Shown: positions 16,720 to 20,363 of the stretch, one piece after another | Position numbering within the stretch: position 1 is the first letter of the stretch | How the letters are laid out: each line of letters starts with the position of its first letter | From: Stentor coeruleus | Taxonomy: Eukaryota; Ciliophora; Heterotrichea; Heterotrichida; Stentoridae | Direction: 5' to 3' | Assembly: GCA_001970955.1 (NCBI GenBank) | Contig: MPUH01001245.1 | Location: 1 to 20,363, forward strand | DNA: 20,363 bases | The notes under the pieces: generated by a model | Databases searched by the model: none | Seen by the model: only the letters and a program-made list of their open reading frames with translations | Told to the model about the DNA's origin: nothing | Translations under genes and position numbers: made by a program

Positions 16720-17475
16720 TTTATTTAGTTAGTTTTGATTTTTTACTTTTTATACTGTTAAATAAAAGTTTTGAATTAGATAGAGTATAGGATGAACTAA
16801 TGATAATATTTTTGTATATTGAGCTAGGAATTGATAAGTTTATACTTTTTAAGTTATTAAGAATCTTAAATCTCCATTATTATTTGACCTTACAAATTAA
16901 AAATCATATATTCTGTTTATTTGCCTTGAAAATTATCAATTTGAACGCTTTAACACCTGAATCATATCATAAGTATTATAAATATACAAAAATTGGTATC
17001 GATCAAATAATTTTAAATTTTAAAATCACATGTTATTTTAACTTTTATAAAGGGTAGAAAAGGTTTATTATTCAGCTTATGGATATGGCTGGGTTTGATA
17101 TAGAGGTTTTTAATAATAATAAATTTCAAAGGAAATTAAAGGATTGAATAGAAAATAATATGTCTTAACTATGAAAGGTAACGCTCTGTTCGGATGAAAA
17201 AGGTAAAGGGGTTCCAGAAAAGAACTGAACCTGAATCTCGAAAGTGCCAATAAGACCAGGAATATCAATAAAAAATATGAACCACCTGTCAATTACTCAG
17301 TGTTTAGCAATCAGTGGGAGTAAAGATCTCTTATAAACACTCTCTAAACTGGTGATCTAATCAATCCTAGTAACTGCCAGTTATTTTAGATTTCTTTACC
17401 ATTAGTTATCATCCTTAATTAAAATCAGTTTCTTCTAATAGGATTAAATAGATAAAAACATAAATTTCTAATTAC
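16720..17475. other. Spacer between the nucleotidyltransferase and NEK kinase genes
   Basis: 756 bases with no confident gene. An 85-codon + frame (16800-17057) is very rich in Ile, Leu, Phe, Asn and Lys, as expected of translated AT-rich spacer. The stretch 17170-17330 is less AT-rich and could encode a tiny spliced peptide: ATG 17194, candidate introns 17203-17217 (15 nt) and 17244-17259 (16 nt), TAA 17321-17323. This is only a possibility and is discussed among the findings. Confidence 0.4.
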
Positions 17476-19920
17476 TTAATAAGGTTTATTTCTCCGTACC
17501 GGGGGTTTATTTGTATTCGCAGTAATCTGATTAGTTGATTTATGTTCGTTTTGAGTATAGTGTTTCCAAATATTATCAAAAGTATGAGGAAAAGTTTTCC
17601 CAGCTTCATCAATATTCGTCCTTCTTGGAGATTCCTTATTAGCATCCATAGTCCGTGGTCTTGGTATTTGCCTAGCAGTAGGTGAGTTCTTATAATACTC
17701 TCCACTTTTCGGTGGAGTATCCCTAATCGGTGAATTTGGTATTTTCTGTATCCTCCTATCAGCAGATCCAGCTCTATCAGGTATCCCATATCCAAAATCT
17801 CCAGATCCTTTTTTCCCTTCACTTCTTATCAAATTAGTATCTTTCTTATATCCACCTTCTACATAACCACCTCTATCTGAATGCTTACGTACAGGTTCAG
17901 CATATCTTGGTGACTCTCTTCTATTCTCAGCCCTTCTAAAATTTCCTGGTGAGTCTCTAACTATTTTCCCAGCAGAATCTGCATGTCTGTATACATTTGT
18001 TGGTCTTGTAACTTTAGCTGTTACAGATTTATAATCATCGATATGTTTTTCTATTTGAGGTTTTGTTGATGGGGATTCATTTTTAGGGGAAAATCTTGTG
18101 TAATATTGATCTTTTTTTACTTGAGTTGGGGTTGATAATGGAGAAAAACGTGTTAAGGATGTTGAAGTTTTTTCATATGTTGTTGATAAGGATTTATGGA
18201 TTGTTTGAGGCTCTTTATGATCAAGGGATGCACCTATTGCTGAATATCTTGTTGATGGGGAATCACGTTTTTCAAAACTTAAACTTGTTGGTTTTTGATC
18301 TTTGAGAATTAAACCTCCTTCGTATGAGTAACTGTTATGATTGTGGGTTAATGGACTGTATTTATCTTCTACTTTTTTTAGTCGTAATCTTTCTCGTTCA
18401 CGTGCTTTTTCTAGTTCTCTTTCTCGTTCACGGGTTTTGATTTCTTCTCTTTCACGAGCTTTTTCTAACTCTTTTTCTTTAGATTTTTCTAGTTCTAGTT
18501 CTCGTTCACGGATTTTAGCTTCTTCTCTTTCACGAAGTTTTTGCAGTTCTTTTTCTTTTGCTTTTTGGAACTCTCTTTCTCGTTCACGGATTTTTTCTTC
18601 TCTTTCTTTTAGCCTTTGTCGCTCTTTTTCTCTTTCTCTTTCCCTTTCTCTATCAAATTCTAATTCTCTTTGTCTTTGTCTCTCTTTTTCTTTTTCTTTT
18701 TCTTTTTCAATTTCTATTTCCTTTTGTCTTTGTCTCTCTTTTTCCCTTTCTCTATCAAGTTCTATTTCTTTTTGTCTTTGTCTTTCCTTTTCCCTTTCTC
18801 TATCAAGTTCTATCTCTTTTTGCCTTTGTCTCTCTTTATCAATTTCTATTTCTTTTTGCCTCTGCCTTTCTTTTTCAATTTCTCTTTGAAGCTCTAATTC
18901 TTTTTCTCTTTCTTCTCTTTCCCTCTCTCTTTCAAAAACCCTATCACTATCCCTATCTTGCTGCCTATCCCTAATCCTTTTTTCCCTTCTAACAATCTCT
19001 TCCTCCCTCTTAATAAGTTTTTCCTTTTCCATTTTAGCATTATCTTCTCTTTCCTTAAGTTTTACCTCTAAATCTTTAAGTTGTTGAATACTATCTTTAG
19101 CTTGTCTTTCCTTAATCCTCATAGTAACTTGTGGTAAATTCAATATATCCGTCACAGTTGGTCTTAAATTATAATCCACAGCCATCATCCAAGAAATAAC
19201 TCTCTGAAGATCTTCTGAATATTTAATAGGTATCCTTTCAGTCTGACCCAAATTGATTTTATGGGCAAGTTCAGCTTGAGATTTTGCTTGAAATGGAGGA
19301 TTCAAAGTTGTCATTTCATAAAGCAAACATCCAGCTGACCAAATATCTGACTTTTCATTATACCTCGAGTCAGTAATTTGTTCTGGGGACATATAATAAG
19401 GTGTTCCAACTCGAGTTTCTGCATAAATCGAGTTTTCCCCTAAAATCCTACTCAGCCCAAAATCACCTAATTTCACATTCATATTCCCATCTAAAAGCAC
19501 ATTCCCAGGCTTTATATCCCTATGTAAAATTTTCCTTGAATCTCTATCGTGACATGCTTGCAAAGCTAAAAGTATCTGCATGAAAATCTTCCATATCACA
19601 TCTTCAGATAAATAATCATTATCACGCTTGCTTTTTTTTATCATTTGCGCCATGTCACCTTTTTCACAGTATTCCATGACTATATAGATTTTCGAGTTTG
19701 GTTTGTCGATAATTCTATCATAGTATTTGACTATGTTTGGATGCCGCAATTCTCTTAATATGTTAACTTCGCATACTAATTGTTGTCTTTCTTTTTCCTT
19801 CATGGATTTGTAGTTGATTTCTTTCCATACGAGGATTTTGTTATCAGATTTACGTCTGATTTTTGAGACAGCCCCGAATGAACCTTTACCCAAGTATTGT
19901 ATAAATTCGTATTTGTCCAT
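17476..19920 (-). CDS. NEK-family protein kinase with long charged coiled coil
   Basis: 814 aa, intronless, ATG at 19918-19920. The kinase domain covers about residues 4-265 and looks fully active: GKGSFG loop (11-16), Lys33 in VWKEI, Glu51 in helix C, HRD 133-135, DFG 153-155 and GTPYYMSPE (172-180), the NEK-type P+1 sequence. A charged coiled coil rich in Arg, Glu, Lys and Gln (about 270-560) follows directly, as in NEK1 and NEK2. Part of it (about 349-440) is made of near-identical units around KERQRQKEIELD. The last about 250 residues are Ser/Pro-rich and basic, with many SP sites (RDSPG, RESPR, NSPIR), probably disordered. Known: NEK kinases act at basal bodies, cilia and spindles, and ciliates have many. 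Inference: a ciliary or basal-body kinase that dimerises through the coil. It starts 41 nt after the stop of the tail-anchored gene. Confidence 0.92.
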   Translation of the reverse strand: MDKYEFIQYLGKGSFGAVSKIRRKSDNKILVWKEINYKSMKEKERQQLVCEVNILRELRHPNIVKYYDRIIDKPNSKIYIVMEYCEKGDMAQMIKKSKRDNDYLSEDVIWKIFMQILLALQACHDRDSRKILHRDIKPGNVLLDGNMNVKLGDFGLSRILGENSIYAETRVGTPYYMSPEQITDSRYNEKSDIWSAGCLLYEMTTLNPPFQAKSQAELAHKINLGQTERIPIKYSEDLQRVISWMMAVDYNLRPTVTDILNLPQVTMRIKERQAKDSIQQLKDLEVKLKEREDNAKMEKEKLIKREEEIVRREKRIRDRQQDRDSDRVFEREREREEREKELELQREIEKERQRQKEIEIDKERQRQKEIELDREREKERQRQKEIELDREREKERQRQKEIEIEKEKEKEKERQRQRELEFDREREREREKERQRLKEREEKIREREREFQKAKEKELQKLREREEAKIRERELELEKSKEKELEKAREREEIKTRERERELEKARERERLRLKKVEDKYSPLTHNHNSYSYEGGLILKDQKPTSLSFEKRDSPSTRYSAIGASLDHKEPQTIHKSLSTTYEKTSTSLTRFSPLSTPTQVKKDQYYTRFSPKNESPSTKPQIEKHIDDYKSVTAKVTRPTNVYRHADSAGKIVRDSPGNFRRAENRRESPRYAEPVRKHSDRGGYVEGGYKKDTNLIRSEGKKGSGDFGYGIPDRAGSADRRIQKIPNSPIRDTPPKSGEYYKNSPTARQIPRPRTMDANKESPRRTNIDEAGKTFPHTFDNIWKHYTQNEHKSTNQITANTNKPPVRRNKPY
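18660..18876 (-). repeat. Degenerate in-frame tandem repeat (about 48 bp unit) in the NEK coiled coil
   Basis: The coding strand repeats a unit of about 16 codons, KERQRQKEIELDRERE, with at least two near-identical full copies and flanking copies of 12 and 18 codons. Unit-length differences are multiples of three, so the frame is kept. On the + strand it appears as a pyrimidine tract of TTTTTGTCTTTGTCT blocks. Such purine/pyrimidine-biased repeats expand and contract easily by slippage. Confidence 0.8.
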
Positions 19921-19961
19921 TTTAAAAATACTTAGAATATAGGAAAGGGAGATTAGAATAA

Positions 19962-20363
19962 CTAATGTGCTAGTTTTTTAAAGAAAAAAATTGAGCCAGC
20001 AGCCAGAGCTCCAATGAGAAGGATGCTTTTTAGGCTTAATGGACTTTTTGGACTTGTTGGTTGAGGATGATTTAGTTTTGTTTCTTGGGGTGAAGCTTGT
20101 GAGGTATATTCGTTTATAGATTTTAGAGGATGCATAGGAGATTCTTCTGTTGTGAGAATGTTTTTTGTTTGGGGGTATTGAGGCTGCTCTTCAACTATAC
20201 TCCCTCTATTAATTGGAGAAGGGGTTATTGGATATTCAGACTTCTCTACTTCACAAACACTAACTTGAAGAACAGGCTTTTGATTCATAGAGTAGTCCAT
20301 AAAAAGAAAAGAATCTCGCAAAAATTCCGAGCTCCTGCGAGGAACATCAAGTGACAGTTCAGA
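19962..20363 (-). CDS. Proline/serine-rich tail-anchored membrane protein, 5' end beyond the window
   Basis: The minus-strand frame is open from the right edge to TAG 19962-19964, giving at least 133 residues, so the gene is cut and its start is unseen. An internal ATG (20298-20300, MDYSMNQK) could be the start, but the upstream residues (LDVPRRSSEFLRDSF) look coding. The body is rich in Pro, Ser, Thr, Gln and Glu with several SP/TP sites (TPSPIN, ESPMHP, TSPKSPLS) and is probably disordered. A single hydrophobic segment, SILLIGALAAGSIFFF, followed by KKLAH, ends the protein. That is the layout of a tail-anchored protein of the ER or mitochondrial outer membrane, inserted post-translationally with the body in the cytosol. 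No family is recognised. It ends 41 nt before the NEK start on the same strand. Confidence 0.65.
   Translation of the reverse strand, partial: SELSLDVPRRSSEFLRDSFLFMDYSMNQKPVLQVSVCEVEKSEYPITPSPINRGSIVEEQPQYPQTKNILTTEESPMHPLKSINEYTSQASPQETKLNHPQPTSPKSPLSLKSILLIGALAAGSIFFFKKLAH

Noticed and set aside
16800..17057. 85-codon + strand frame in the spacer
   Set aside because: It is dominated by Ile, Leu, Phe, Asn, Lys and Tyr as expected of translated AT-rich spacer, with no motif, signal or neighbour support.
18341..18974. Several + strand frames rich in Ser, Leu and Phe
   Set aside because: They are antisense shadows of the R/E/K/Q coiled coil of the NEK kinase; the purine-rich coding strand removes stops from the opposite strand.
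20319..20321. Gene start at 20321 for the tail-anchored protein
   Set aside because: The codon is TTG and the same frame stays open to the window edge, so the gene is more likely truncated than complete.
1..20363. tRNA, rRNA, CRISPR or transposon sequences
   Set aside because: No cloverleaf-like GC-rich stretch, regular spaced repeat array, transposase motif or terminal inverted repeat was seen on reading both strands.

Overview
The window looks like a piece of macronuclear DNA from a ciliate that uses the standard genetic code, most likely a heterotrich such as Stentor. The coding regions are AT-rich and very long, end at TAA, TAG or TGA, and contain no reassigned stops. The EMC6-like gene is interrupted by two introns of exactly 15 nt (GTAAAG...TAG), which is the heterotrich hallmark. 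The families present (CDPK-like EF-hand kinases, a NEK kinase, TRP-like channels) also fit a ciliate. The species call is an inference; no database was searched.

Layout. The left half is transcribed rightward: the possible tail of a partial gene (2-85), two tandem paralogous giant proteins that join WD40 propellers to a six-segment TRP/polycystin-like cation channel (319-4014 and 5021-8659), a secreted coiled-coil protein whose reading frame changes at a T6G slippery run (9050-9852), and an EMC6-like gene with two 15-nt introns (9984-10331). After a convergent spacer of about 0.7 kb the right half is transcribed leftward. In transcription order it holds a proline/serine-rich tail-anchored protein cut by the window edge (20363-19962), a NEK-family kinase with a long charged coiled coil (19920-17476), a Cid1/TUT-type nucleotidyltransferase with a C2H2 finger (16719-15073), two tandem CDPK-like proteins (14341-12941 and 12918-11509), and a three-finger C2H2 protein (11500-11070) with a damaged start.

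Main points of interest. Both CDPK-like proteins keep four intact EF-hands but lack the ATP-binding lysine, the glycine loop and the DFG aspartate, so they look like calcium-sensing pseudokinases. They are followed by the finger gene with only about 22-31 nt and 8 nt between coding regions. The WD40-channel fusions have an architecture unlike animal TRP proteins and a pore loop without the usual Gly-Asp. Two genes each need a single-base frame change beside a short homopolymer; one site matches a canonical -1 slippery heptamer.

Assembly notes. Single N characters at 8761 and 11059 are each flanked by direct copies (210 bp with three mismatches; 64 bp identical). These look like unmerged contig overlaps, not true duplications. 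No rRNA, tRNA, CRISPR array or transposon was recognised.
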